From Phocoena phocoena (taxonomy: Eukaryota; Chordata; Mammalia; Artiodactyla; Phocoenidae): a stretch of DNA of 64,000 bases. Under the pieces are notes generated by a model, which did no database searches, was not told the DNA's origin, and saw nothing but the letters and a program-made list of their open reading frames with translations. Every line of letters starts with the position of its first letter. Position 1 is the stretch's first letter. Location of the stretch: the NCBI RefSeq assembly GCF_963924675.1, contig NC_089235.1:62926220-62990219 (forward strand), given 5' to 3'. This document shows positions 33,384 through 44,290 of this stretch, piece by piece. Position numbers and translations under genes: made by a program.

Positions 33384-33893
33384 TTGTAACAGGGAAGAGC
33401 AAAATCTGACTCCATGTTGGATCTGTTTCTTTTATTTTAACCTTTGCTTTTCATTGCTTTTGTTATTATAATCATACATAATTGCCTGCCTCAGGGAACC
33501 CTGCCCCTCTGCCTGAATGTTAAACTAAAGTGCCTTTGTTCAGCTCACAGGGAGACAATCTGACCCTGCCCACCTGTGAGTAGCTGCAGAAAGGAAGAAA
33601 TTAACACATCCCTTCTCCCTGATGCTGGCCAAGCCAGGAGATATTTTGCAAGACTAATGGCTTTTTTACTTTACTTCCTCATCTCCTCCCCCTCTCTGTT
33701 CTATAAAAAAACTGTCATCCAGACCTCGATAAGATGGTTTTTGGGGACACTAGTCTGCCATCTTCTCCTCCGTCTGCTGGCTTTCTGAATAAAGTCAATA
33801 TTCCTTGACTCAACACCTGTCTCCCAGTTTATTGGCCTGCCTCTCAGCAAGCAGAGTGAGCTTGGACTCAGTAACACTCTGACAGATACAATT
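33384..33893 (+). mobile_element. ERV-type solo LTR (ERV1-like)
   Basis: The layout is that of a retroviral LTR. A U3-like stretch is followed by a TATA-like CTATAAAAAA at 33701, then 'cctcgataagatggttttt', a CT-rich R region, an AATAAA signal at 33788-33793 and the GT-rich U5 text 'tattggcctgcctctcag'. No retroviral genes flank it, so it is a solo LTR left by recombination. ERV1 is inferred from resemblance; a TSD was not clear. Confidence 0.65.
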
Positions 33894-34002
33894 AAACACT
33901 TTTCTTTTAGTTCTGCTGCCAAGCACCTAGATAAGAACATTAGCTCTTTAAGAAGTCTCCCCTTTTCCAGCTTTTCTTTTTTTCTGTATTGGAAGATAAT
34001 AT

Positions 34003-34286
34003 TTTTTTCAGTTTTATTGAGATATAATTGACATACAGCTCTAAGAGTCAGGTGTACCTTGTACGGACTCAACATACATATACTGCAAAATGATTACCAC
34101 GATAAGTTTAGTTAACATCCATCTCTCATATAGTTACAAAAAAAAAAGTAAAAGATGTTTTTCCTTGTGATAAGAATTTTTAGGATTTACTTTCTCAGCA
34201 ACTTTCAAATATACCAGATAGCAACTGTAGTCACCATGTTGTACATTACAACCTCAGTACTTACTTATCCCATAACTTTTTCTAGC
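34003..34286 (-). mobile_element. Old L1M-type 3' end
   Basis: Antisense text: CAGTTTTATTGAGATATAAT, 'atgattaccacgataagttt', 'agttaacatccatctc', 'gtcaccatgttgtacattac'. Confidence 0.75.
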
Positions 34287-35059
34287 TTCTCTTTATGACA
34301 GTTCACCTATTCATAAACAACTTAAATTTCCTTAAATGTAGTTTTCATCATAAGCAAACTTTTCATGGTTTGTTCTTGTGTGGAGTATAAAATCCAGTCT
34401 CCTCAGCCCAGAATTTAAGGAATTCCAGCATGCCGACAGAATCCATCTTTCTAAATTTTCCCTGTCATGATCCACCAGCCATTGTGATTTCTCCACTATT
34501 TTTTTCCAATGCTTTGTGCTGACTCCTGTACTATTTACACTTTGTTCAGGCTCTGCTATCTGCATGGACTTACCATCCTTTTCTTCTCTACCTTCTGAAT
34601 GTCCCGCATTCTTCAAGACTCAATGTAAGCCTCACATCTCCTATGAAGCCACTTCTGACCATTCTATTCTGTACCAATCCCAGTTTTCTCTGAGGTATGG
34701 GACCTGCACAGGCTATTTCTCATTGTTATTTATGTCTCATATCTGCAGATAAGGAAAGACAATAAAATGCTATGGTTCGTTTTTCTAATTATATCTATCC
34801 CAGAGTTATTGGAGGAACTGCAAGAAATGACATAGATCCTGTAATATGTGAGACATAAATAAATGTTCGTTTCCTTACTGCCTTCCAAGATTTTCTTATT
34901 GAATGAGGTATTTTGTTTGGTTATAAATGTAAAAGAGGTAATACTTAGGTTGAATATTTGTTGCCCACAGGATACATGCTGGAAATTTTTGTTTTGAATG
35001 TATCTCTTAATATAAACTTGTTTTATTTTTTCCTCATTTTCCTAAAATTGTAATGAGAG
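34287..35059. other. Mostly unique sequence, possible diverged L2
   Basis: A stretch near 34600-34740 ('ttcaagactcaatgtaagcc', 'ctcctatgaagccacttctg') reads like diverged sense L2. The rest is not assignable. Confidence 0.35.
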
Positions 35060-35064
35060 GGGTG

Positions 35065-35240
35065 AGAATACGTTCATTTATTTATTCAGCGTTTATTTGT
35101 TTATCTCATGTCATGTGATAACTACTCTGCTAGCCCTGAGGATAAGATAAGGAGTCAAGTAGGCCCTGCATCTGTCTTCATGGAGCTTGAATTGTAGTGA
35201 GAAAAAAAGAAAAAGCAAGAACATATACAAATAAGGATGG
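35065..35240 (-). mobile_element. L2 LINE fragment
   Basis: Antisense L2-type text: 'tgtgataactactctgctag', 'ctgaggataagataaggag', 'ttcatggagcttgaattgta'. A continuation of the same element appears at about 36010-36260, beyond an LTR-like insertion. Confidence 0.5.
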
Positions 35241-35249
35241 CATAAGGGA

Positions 35250-35995
35250 GGGAAAAAAATTTCTCTCTATCCTTCTAGGTTCTGTAGCTGGTCTAAAAAT
35301 TAAATTGACACAAGACAGATTAACAGGAGAAAAAGATTAATTTGAATTACATACGTACACAGGAGAGTTTTATAAAAATATAAGACTCAAGGAGGTGTCC
35401 AGCTGAGACTTGTATACTATCCTGAGTTATGGAAAATAGGGGTTTGACACTTAGGTGGGGGAGTGAATTAGGGGAGGGGAGGGGAGGAAATATCTGGTAA
35501 ATAAAAGCTGCCTTGTTATGCAATTAAGAGTCTCTTGGGTGAAAAAAAAACTGTCTCTGGGGACTTCCCTTGTGGCGCAGTAGTTGAGAGTGCGCCTGCT
35601 GATGCAGGGGACGCGGGTCCGTGCCCCGGTCCGGGAAAATCCCACATGCCGCGGAGAGGCTGGACCCGTGAGCCATGGCCGCTGAGCCTGCGTGTCCGGA
35701 GCCTCTGCTCCGCAACGGGAGAGGCCACAACAGTGAGAGGCCCGCGTAACGCAAAAAAAAAAAAAAACAACTGTCTCTGGGAGTAGTTTTCTCCTCATAC
35801 AGATGCATTTCCTAATGGAAAATTATTTTATAAATGCAAATTTCCTTTATAAAAGGGGAAATTTATACTTTATTTTAGGCAGTTAAGGGGGAGATAAAGA
35901 GCTTTTCCTGCATCTGATTGTTCTGATTACCTTTACCTCAAAATACTTCATATGCTAAAGTGGCCTATTTTAGGGTGGCAGGTTCTGAACTCCTT
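35250..35995. mobile_element. ERV-type LTR-like element
   Basis: Text such as 'ttgacacaagacagattaac', 'atactcaaggaggtgtcc'-like phrases, 'gggtttgacacttaggtgg' and 'tctgattacctttacctcaa' recalls an ERV-type LTR family. It separates two pieces of an L2 and itself carries a young SINE. The family and orientation were not determined. Confidence 0.45.
35561..35768 (+). mobile_element. CHR-type SINE (young), copy 10
   Basis: Full-length copy with an A tail. The TSD AACTGTCTCTGGG lies at 35549-35561 and 35769-35781. It shares the CCTCTGCTCC and GGCTGGACCC changes with the copy at 30468. Its start is GGACTTCCCT rather than GGGCTTCCCT. Confidence 0.94.
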
Positions 35996-36009
35996 CAGTA
36001 CAAGTGATC

Positions 36010-36260
36010 AGAAGTGCTATGAAGACAAACAAAGGAGCGGACTGAGGGGGAAGGTCTGTGAATGGAGTGAGTAGAGGGGTTTTGTCAGCGGTGGTAGCAC
36101 TTAGGGTGAGGCCAGAGTTGGTCTCATTAGGGAGGCGCTGACTGAGCGGTGGTGAGGCTGGAGCACAGCTAGGGGAAACAGGATGTTCAAAGGCCCTGAG
36201 ACAGACAGGAGCTGGGTCTATTTAGGCAATGGAAAAAAGCCCAATATGGTCAGAGCATAA
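36010..36260 (-). mobile_element. L2 LINE fragment (continuation)
   Basis: Antisense text: 'gttcaaaggccctgagac', 'caggagctgggtctattta', 'aatatggtcagagcataag'. It is the likely continuation of the L2 at 35065-35240. Confidence 0.5.
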
Positions 36261-36266
36261 GAGGCA

Positions 36267-36293
36267 TGGGTGGCAGGTGGGGGTGGGGGGGCG
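36267..36293 (+). repeat. G-run tract (G-quadruplex candidate)
   Basis: Runs of GGG, GGGGG and GGGGGGG lie within 27 bp. Similar runs occur at 35456-35487 and 50210-50226. Confidence 0.5.
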
Positions 36294-36299
36294 TGTGAC

Positions 36300-37800
36300 A
36301 AGGGGATGCTGAAAGGATTGGCACAGATTATTAAACTGAAGTTTCCAGTAAACTGGACTCCATTCAGACAAGATTTTGTGAAAGAACGCTCTATAGTACT
36401 TGTCTCATGAGATTTACCATCCAGACTGAATAGTTAGGTTTGAGGAGCGTTTAGGCCATTGGTCGTCAACTCTTTTGGAACAGTTTAAAATGAACTCTCT
36501 GAGGTCTGCTTGGAGGTGGATGGCAGGCAAACAGGTTGTTAAGCCTTGTATTTAGTTATTTATCCTTCATCTTCACTCATTCACTTATTTGTCAATTTAT
36601 ATAACATGGGCCCTTCACCAAAATACCTTTAAACAGTCTTCCAGGGATAGAATTCTTGGTTGAATGGACTGCGACCCTGAAATAGCATTTTATTTTTTGT
36701 TTTATTTTTTTGTCAAAATATATAACACAAAACAGTAGACTGTAGCTTTTGGGAACAGGAACTGAAGTTTTCATTTTGTACCTGGATATTTGACATATAT
36801 GTATATAGTACAGCCATCACAAGGCCCAGCGACTCAGAACCCCTTCTTTACTTCTTTTATCCATCACTGCAGCTCTGAGGCCTGTAGTGCCTTCTTTCAT
36901 CTTCCTAAAGAGAGCTCCCAGAGTCTGTGAAACTTCAGTGACTCTTTTGTCTTCCCTCCGCAGCAATGGGCTGAATGTTCTCTCGAATGGCAGGCATTAT
37001 TTATGACAAAGGTTCCCTCAATGTCAATTTGTCCACAGAGGGAAGCACAGCTCCAAGGGCATGTTCTTCTCCGGATGCCAGATTCAACTCCCATTAGCAG
37101 TAACGAGCATTACGTGTGTGACTGCTGCCTTTTCTGGGCCATTGCAGCATGGAGGGAAGTCTTTTGTCATCCATCACATCACCAGAAACCCTTGCTCACT
37201 CATTTCCCCTTCTCTAAATAGCTTTCCAAACAAGAAAGTGGAAACATTGTTTATCTCTGACCAAAATGTTCTTTCCAATAGCAGTAATGAGGTCTTCTGA
37301 AACCAAAAGGCAGAGTTTGCTCTCCCTGGACACAGGACGGCGCTAAAGGGATTAACCTTATAGGAAGGTCAACTCTGGACCATTGTCGGAGTTGACTGTC
37401 ATTTCTTGGAGCTCAGGAACCCTGACTTCTTTGGACCCATCATAGTACTTAGCCTTCTGCTAGGCAAGGAGCAGATGCTCTATAATTAAAGCCAGGAACT
37501 TGCTACACTCTTCACATTCATTATCAGAGATAATCCTCAGATCAATTGGCTTGATATGTCTGGTGGATATTCTCATTCATCTGGTCCACCCAGCTTTAGA
37601 AGTCTATCCTGTGTGTGAAGAATTTCCCACTCATGAGACTCAAAAGGATACTGGATAATCATTTCCCCAGCCTCTCATGCAGCTAAGAGGGGGATGGGTA
37701 TAGACTCAGTCTTCTCTGATCATGTGTATGCTCTGCAGACTCGCAAAGGGAATTAGCAACCAGAAGAAACGGGGACCACAACGAAGCTTTTAGTGGGCGC
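36300..37800. other. No recognisable gene or repeat
   Basis: Unique-looking sequence. Overlapping plus-strand frames at 37003-37300 have no recognisable motif. Confidence 0.4.
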
Positions 37801-37811
37801 AGCAGCCATCG

Positions 37812-37859
37812 TTAGGGTTAGAGTTAGGGTTAGGGTTAGAGTTAGGGTTAGGGTTAGAC
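37812..37859 (+). repeat. Interstitial telomere-like hexamer array
   Basis: Eight consecutive hexamers are visible. Five are canonical TTAGGG, two are TTAGAG, and the last is TTAGAC. The TTAGAG units recur at every third position (units 2 and 5), with TTAGAC as unit 8, giving an 18-bp higher-order period. This is a short interstitial telomeric sequence, far from any sign of a chromosome end. Confidence 0.95.
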
Positions 37860-38600
37860 TAACACTGAACAGCAGGGGGAGTGGGACTCTGGGGCGGGGT
37901 GGGAGGGAGGTTCTGATGTCAAGGGTCAGTGGTGTCAGCAGTGCAGATTATAGTGGGCAGAGCCTAGAAGCAGCAATAGTAATTTCCTCTCTAGGAAATT
38001 TCTGTGGCATAATTTCTCACATTGTTCCTTGCTTTCTAGACGCAAACCTGGTTATCTACTGTTCCAGCAAGACTGTGAGCTATTCAACATCTTTTTATAA
38101 TGAATTCCCCTTAAAGGAAAAAAATGTATTCAATGACACTGTTAAATCACTGTAAGGAAGACTTTATTCAAGGAGGGAGGCTACTGTGATAGATTTAGGG
38201 ACCACTGTGATGGAATTTTGCAGTAAGTAAGAGAGACTGGACTTAACTCTAAATGTAGCACGAGCACATGGGAATTTACAACGAAGGACAAGGGTGGGGG
38301 TCAGTAGATGGAAAATTACTGAGAGGAAACATCAAGGGTAAAGGAGATTCTGGTTAAGCCAACCTAAAAGGATTCTTCTGACGACAGACCAGGGTGATCA
38401 GATATCACCTGGGTGATGGTGGTGAGTGAGGAATCCAATTAGATATTAGGGTTGGGGGATTTTGGCTAAACTGACTTAGCAGGGTTCTTACTAAAACTAG
38501 ATTTTATAAGAAAGTACACAGATGGGGCTAGGAGAAGGTTCAGGAGCCTGACTAAAGTTCGGCCAAGCAAAGAATCTTTGTCATTTCCTTTCTGCCTAAA
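37860..38600. other. No recognisable gene or repeat
   Basis: Unique-looking sequence between the telomere-like array and MER20. Confidence 0.4.
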
Positions 38601-38607
38601 TCCAGTC

Positions 38608-38828
38608 GACCAGTAGATCTCAACCGCAGGTGACTCTTCCCTCCTCCCCCAGGGGACATTTAGTAATGTCTGAAGTATTTTTGGTTGTCACATTTGGGGA
38701 GGGGGCTGGCACATGGTGGGTAGAGACAAGGGATGCTGGTAAACATTCTACAATGCTCAGGAGAGTCCCACATCACAAAGAATGATCTGGCAAAGATGTC
38801 AGTAGTGCTGAGGTTGAGAAATCCTGCG
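38608..38828 (+). mobile_element. MER20 (hAT-Charlie) element
   Basis: Near full-length: 'cagtagatctcaaccgcag', 'ccaggggacatttagtaatg', 'ttttggttgtcaca', 'gggatgctggtaaacattct', 'gtgctgaggttgagaaatcc'. MER20 is an old placental non-autonomous hAT transposon. Some copies are known to act as enhancers in human endometrial cells; whether this one does cannot be seen. Confidence 0.88.
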
Positions 38829-38839
38829 TCCGAATTAGC

Positions 38840-38960
38840 CTCCATGGTTTATAACTAAGAAACTTACTTAAAACGGGTGATACCACTAACCTCGTTTTAT
38901 AATGAAGGAAGAAACTGAATGAGGTTAAGTAAAATGCTTCTAAATAAATACTACTAAAGA
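38840..38960 (-). mobile_element. MIR-like fragment
   Basis: Antisense MIR text 'cctcgttttataatgaagga' and 'agaaactgaatgaggttaag', directly behind the MER20. Confidence 0.5.
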
Positions 38961-40480
38961 TAGCCTGGCAAAAGAGAGATTCCTTTGAGCTCAGATTTTC
39001 ACAGTCTTGTTATGAAAACCGTTGGTGTTCTTGACAAAAAGCACAATTTGACTTTGTGGTGGCTTTGTCAGGTTTCACCTTGGCTGCAGTGACCTACATT
39101 TCCCCAAATTCCCGTTTCTTGTATGTTCGTGGTTAGGGTTGAACAAAAGAGATATTCTTGGGTGACATATAGATGGTGACGTGATGCAGATACCATTTTG
39201 TAGCTCGCAAGCGCTGTCACTGATCTGCTGGCTCACCCGTTTGGGGTGATGCCGGGGTGAGCCTGCAACTACTTGCGCTTCTCCTGAAACTTCCTTTCAT
39301 TACTCCAACTCTCAGGCCAGCTGTGTGTGTTTAACTGTGAAGAAGGGCCTTGGATCCTACAGAACATCCATGCAGGTAAGACCTGATGGGTTTCAGCCTC
39401 TCCTCCTAGGCTCCAGCTTATGCTTGTGGATTCCAGCTGGATCTTGCTGGAACTCACTTTATATTCATCTTCTCTTCCTGATTGTCTACCCTGTGGACTT
39501 CAAGTTCCAGCATGAGACACAAAGACAACAGCCTTAGAGTGACTATTTAACGACTCCTAAAATTGTATAAGGTCAAATTCTTGTAAAAAATGTATGTATA
39601 TATGTGTGTATGTGCACACACATGTGTACACCCTAGTGGTTCTGCTTTCTAATAGTGCCCTAAGAGAACTGCCAGCATTTTAGACAAAAGTATTATTATA
39701 AGAAAGTCACAAATGCATAACTACATAAAAATTTTTAGAGAAAGGGAAAAAGACACTTAAATTCCCCTTGCCTTAAAACAACTGCTTTTCACTTCTGTAC
39801 GTCAGTTTCTCATCCTTTCCACAAGTATACATTAAAACAAAAACACAAGTGCAAAAACTTGTGCATCCCTACATATCAATTTCTTTTTTGCCCTGACTCT
39901 CCTACCTCTATGGTCACCTCATATCTGATATTCTCTCTGCTGATTTTCCATTCCACGTGAGGTGACTTTTGGCCTCTCTATTTCTTGCTCAAATATTCAT
40001 CACTGAAGTGGGAGAAATATTTTTTCCACACTCTTGCAGTATGCACTGTGACACCTAAAACATAACTTGCTTTGTGATCTCAATTTACTAGAGACACAAA
40101 TTTTTAATCTTTAATTTTAAAGTTAATGTGCTTGTGTAATACCCTCAACAGTTTACGGGACAGAGTGAGGTGTAGGACTAAAACACAATTTGAGTAATCT
40201 ACCTCATTTTGTGCTCAAAACTACCCCTTCCCTGCTCTAATGACCCATAATCATTGCCAAAACTATGGGACTCTTTACTTGGGGTAAAATTTCTTCCCAT
40301 GAAAGGATGACCATAGAATTCCGTGTGCCTTCTGGGAGCCTCTTGAGAATTGAAGGGAGAGTGTGATGAATAATTATGTGCATTAATAAGTAGGCGCAGA
40401 TATCATCTTACTCGTGAGGCTGCTTCTGCATGTCAAGAAATCGACCCCTGTCCTATGCCAATCCCACCATAGCGGGGACA
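38961..40480. other. No recognisable gene or repeat
   Basis: Unique-looking sequence. A short alternating TG/CA patch is at 39592-39632. No exon pattern was seen. Confidence 0.4.
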
Positions 40481-40489
40481 GAATTTTTT

Positions 40490-40985
40490 TACATATTTGC
40501 AATCATACTATATATTTTGTCCTATCTACTTATTCCATTTAACATTGTATCATATTTTCTATATTCTGCAGCCTTATGTCTATCACCTTTTAAATAGTTG
40601 CATTTAATTGCATTGGAAGACTTTTTAAGTCACTCTATCTCCCATTAGACTTTTTTTTTTTTTTTCTTTTCTGGCTGTGCAGTGCCGCAGGCGGGATCTT
40701 AGCTCCCCGACCAGGAATCAAACCCGTGCACCCTGCAGTGGAAATGTGGAGTCCTAACCACTGGACCGCCAGGGAAGTCCCTCCCATCAGACTTTTGAGT
40801 TGATTATAGGTTTGGGTTTTTTTTTTTTTTTTTCATTTATAGTTAAAGCTGAAGTAAACATTTTCACCCATAAAGTATCTTTCTTCTTTTGAATTATCTT
40901 TATGGCGTAAGTGATCAGAAATGGGATAATTGGATTAAAGGACAAATACATCTTTATACCTCCTCCTAATGAATTTATGCAACTA
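40490..40985 (-). mobile_element. Old LINE-like (L1/HAL1?) fragment split by a SINE
   Basis: Text 'attccatttaacattgtatc' on the left and 'ttatagttaaagctgaagt', 'gggataattggattaaagg' on the right resembles antisense old LINE 3' sequence. The CHR-1-like SINE at 40655 sits inside it. Confidence 0.45.
40655..40780 (-). mobile_element. Older CHR-1-like SINE
   Basis: Reverse copy of the older, shorter SINE type: CTGGCTGTGCAGTGCCGCAG, 'cccgaccaggaatcaaaccc' (antisense B box-like) and ACCGCCAGGGAAGTCC at the 5' end. The TSD TCCCATTAGACTTTT (40640-40654) recurs as TCCCATCAGACTTTT (40782-40796), one mismatch. Confidence 0.9.
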
Positions 40986-41199
40986 ATTATTCATGGAACA
41001 AGAAATGCAATGAGCTTTGTTTGGCCTCTGCCTGTTTTTTCACTTCCATCTCTCATCACTCTACTATATGTATTTTAGTCCCCCTGAGGTTGTTGCAGTT
41101 TCAAGAATTTAACATCTTGTTTCATGTTATTGTGTGTGTTGCCCATATATTTACTTTCTTCTGATTGTAGTGTTCTTTAACTTTTATTGTGTTCAGAGA

Positions 41200-41460
41200 A
41201 ATCCAGCTCATCCCTCTAAATTCTGGTATCACTGTCTCTGTGAAGGTGCCTCTGATCACTGTCTAACCTGAACTATCTCCCCAGCTAAGGTTAACTGAAC
41301 TTTTCCCCACTCCAGTCCAACAGTACTTCTTATGGTCCTTTTGTATAGCATCAACCACATTATTCATTTATTTATTTTCCTATTAGACGGGGAATATCTT
41401 GAGGGCACGCATTTTATGTTTTTCATCTTTAAGTCCTAGTGTCTTTAGAGCCACTGAATA
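41200..41460 (+). mobile_element. L2 LINE 3' region
   Basis: Sense L2-like text: 'gaaggtgcctctgatcactg', 'gcatcaaccacattattcat', 'gacggggaatatcttgagg', then 'tttaagtcctagtgtcttta'. Confidence 0.55.
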
Positions 41461-41629
41461 GATTAACAATACTCTTTTTGCCTCTTGCCATTATGGAATG
41501 CTGGTCTATATAATTCCTTCTTTCCCCATTGATTTTTTCCCCACTAATATATTTGTTAAATGAGAAACAATGCGAAATAGAAGTCATCAGAATTCCTGTG
41601 TTTATAGCGCACAAAACTAAAATACAGAA

Positions 41630-42283
41630 AGAGCCTACCGGGCTCTTTGGTGGGACTATTGGCGGACTCTGGGATGGCTCATGGCAAGGAGTAATTCCCA
41701 GAACTTCTGCTGCCAGTGTCCTTGTTCCCACGGTGAGCCACAGCCACCCCCGCCTCTGCAGGAGACCCTCCAACACTAGCAGATAGGTCTGGTTCAGTCT
41801 CCTATGGGGTCACTCCTCCTTCCCCTGGGTCCTTATGCATACACTAGTTTGTGTGTGCCCTCCAAGAGTGGAGTCTCTGTTTCCCCCAGTGCTGTCGAAG
41901 TCCTGCAATCAAATCCCGCTAACCTTCAAAGTCTGATTCTCTAGGAATTCCTCCTCCCATTGCCACACCCGCCAGGTTGGGAAGCTTGATGTGGGGCTCA
42001 GAACCTTCACTCCAGTGGGTAGATTTCTGTGGTATAAGTGTTCTCCATTTTGTGAGTCACCCATCCAGCGGTTATGGGATTTGATTTTTTTGTGATTGCA
42101 CCCCTCCTACCATCTCATTGCAGCTTCTCCTTTGTCTTTGGATGTGGGTTATCTTTTTTGGTGAGTTCCAGTGTCTCCCTGTCGATGATTGTTCAGTAGT
42201 TAGTTGTGATTCCGGTGCTCTTGCAAGAGGGAGTGAGCGCACCTCCTTCTTCTCCACCATCTTGAACCAATCTCCAGCATTTT
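41630..42283 (-). mobile_element. L1 5'UTR fragment (second subfamily)
   Basis: On the minus strand it begins 'ggagattggttcaagatgg' and runs through 'agagcaccggaatcacaac', 'gacagggagacactggaac' and 'gaaggttctgagccccaca'. This is the start of a cetartiodactyl L1 5'UTR, but distinct from the one at 12605-13742. Only about 650 bp is present, with no ORF1. The open frame at 41429-41776 (-) is a by-product. Confidence 0.7.
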
Positions 42284-43206
42284 GACTCTTAAATTTAGGT
42301 CTTTGATTCATTATTTGAATTAATTTCTGTATAAGGCATGCAGTAGATGTCCAACGTTAATCTTTTGCATTCTTTCCCCATTGAATGTCTTTGATGTGCT
42401 TGTCAAGAAGCAATTAACCATAGATGTATGGATTTATCCCTGGACTCTCAGTTCTTTTCCACGGATCTGTAAGTCTATTCTTATGCCAGTAATATGCTGT
42501 TTTCAATATCTTTGTAGTAAGTTTTGAAATTGGGAAGTGTGAGTCCTTCAACTTTTCTCTTTTCTTCAAGATTCTTTTGGCATTCAGGGTCCCTTGCAAT
42601 TCCACATAAATTTTAAGCTCAGTTTGTCAATTTCTGCAAAAAGGCAGCTGGAATTTTAGTAGGAATTTCATTGACTCTGTAGATCATTTTTGGTAGTAAT
42701 GACATCTTAACAATATTGTCTTTCAATTCATGAACACAGGATGTCTTTCTATGTATTTAGCCATTCTTTAATATCTTCCAACAATGTTTTGTAGCTTTCA
42801 ATGTATAAGTATTGCACCTCCTTAGTATTTTACTGATTTTGATGCTATTATAAGTATCAATATAATTGTTTTCTTAATTTCATTTTTGCGTTGTTCATTT
42901 TCTAGTGTGTAGAAATAAAACTGATTTTTGTATATTAATACTGTATCCTGAAACTTTGGTGAACCAGTTTACTAGCACTAATAGCTTCTTTGTGAATTCT
43001 TTAGGTTTTTCTATATGTAAGATCATGTCTTCTGGAGACAGTTTTACAGCTTCCTTTTCAATTTGGATACCCTTTCATTTCCTTCCTCCCTCCCTCCCTT
43101 CCTTCTTTTCTTCCATCTTCTCCCCCACCCCCCAACAATTGTCTTGTCTCAAACTTCTAGTAAAATGTTGATTACTTATCTTGTTACTGGTTTTAGATGT
43201 AAAGTT

Positions 43207-43424
43207 GTTTTTTTTTTTTTTTTTTTTTTTTGCGGTACGCGGGCCTCTCACTGTTGTGGCCTCTCCCGTTGCGGAGCAACAGGCTCCGGACGTGCAGGCT
43301 CAGCGGCCATGGCACACGGGCGCAGCCACTCCACGGCATGTGGGATCTTCCCGGACCGGGGCACGAACCCGTGTCCCCTGCATCGGCAGGCGGACTCTCA
43401 ACCACTGTGCCACCAGGGAAGCCC
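43207..43424 (-). mobile_element. CHR-type SINE (young), copy 11
   Basis: Reverse full-length copy with a 20-plus T tract. The TSD AGATGTAAAGTT is perfect at 43195-43206 and 43425-43436. It shares the one-base insertion (CTGTTGCTCC in sense) with the copy at 23520. It is inserted in an older L1. Confidence 0.95.
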
Positions 43425-43568
43425 AGATGTAAAGTTTTAACATTAAGTATGATTGATGTGGATTTTTCATAAATGCCCTTTATTAGGTTGATAAAGTTTC
43501 CTTCTATTTCTATCTACTTGAAAGTTTTTATTATGAAATGATGTTGGATTTTGTCAAATGCTTTTTCT

Positions 43569-43847
43569 TCATCTTTTGAGATGATCATGTAGCTTTATTC
43601 TATTGGTATAACATATTAATTGAGTTTTGAATGTTAACCAACCTTGCATTCCCACTTGGTTATGGTGTACAGTTCTTTTAATATGCTGCTGGATTTGCTT
43701 TGCTAGCATTTTGTTGAGGATTTTTGAATCTATATTCATAGAGGGTATTAGTTTGTTATTTTCTTTTCTCATGATGTCTTTGTCTGGCTTTGGTAATAGA
43801 TTAATAGTAGCTGGCCTCATACAATGCATAAGAAAGAGTTTCTTCAA
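43569..43847 (-). pseudogene. L1 ORF2 reverse transcriptase fragment
   Basis: Translation gives TINLLPKPDKDIMRKENN, then IDSKILNKMLAKQIQQHIKR and IKRTVHHNQVGMQGW. This is the fingers/palm region of the L1 reverse transcriptase. The catalytic YADD motif is not in this piece, and frames are broken elsewhere. A further ORF2 piece is at 42414-42605 (LNAKRILKKREK and YYWHKNRLTDPWKR). Confidence 0.85.
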
Positions 43848-44290
43848 CTTCTATTTATGGAAGGGTTTGTGAAAGGGTGATATTAATTCTTCCTTAAATA
43901 TTTGGTAAAATTCACCAGTAGAACAATCTGGTTCTGGGATTTTCTTTGTTGGAAGGATTTCAATTACTGATTCAATCTCTTTATTTGTTTTAGATCTACT
44001 CAGATTTTCTATTTATTTCTCTTTGAGTCTCTTTTGGCAGTTTGTATACTTCTAGGATTTGTCCATATCATTTGGATTATCTAATTTGTTGCTATCTTTT
44101 AATTTCTGTTAGGTCAGTTGTAATATCCCAACCTTCATTTTTGATTTTAGGAATTTGAGTATTATCTCTTTTTTTTCTTGGTCAGTCTAGGTCAAGGTTT
44201 GTCAATTTTTTGAAAGAACCAAATTTTGGTTTTGTGTATCCTGTAGTTTGTTTATCTCTACTCTAAAGCTACTATAAATGCTTCTGTTCT

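Larger units (their letters stand above)
42284..44290 (-). mobile_element. Older L1, ORF2 portion
   Basis: A 2-kb antisense piece of L1 ORF2 running from the reverse transcriptase region (near 43850) towards its 3' part (near 42300). It is interrupted by a SINE at 43207-43424. The left edge abuts an L1 5'UTR of another subfamily, so its own 3' end is missing. Simple CT-rich sequence lies at 43080-43115. Confidence 0.75.

Noticed and set aside
37793..38155. Frame encoding a VRVRVR repeat protein
   Set aside because: The repeat is simply the telomere-like hexamer array translated in one frame.
41429..41776. 115-codon open frame on the minus strand
   Set aside because: It begins in an L1 5'UTR and runs into L2-derived sequence.
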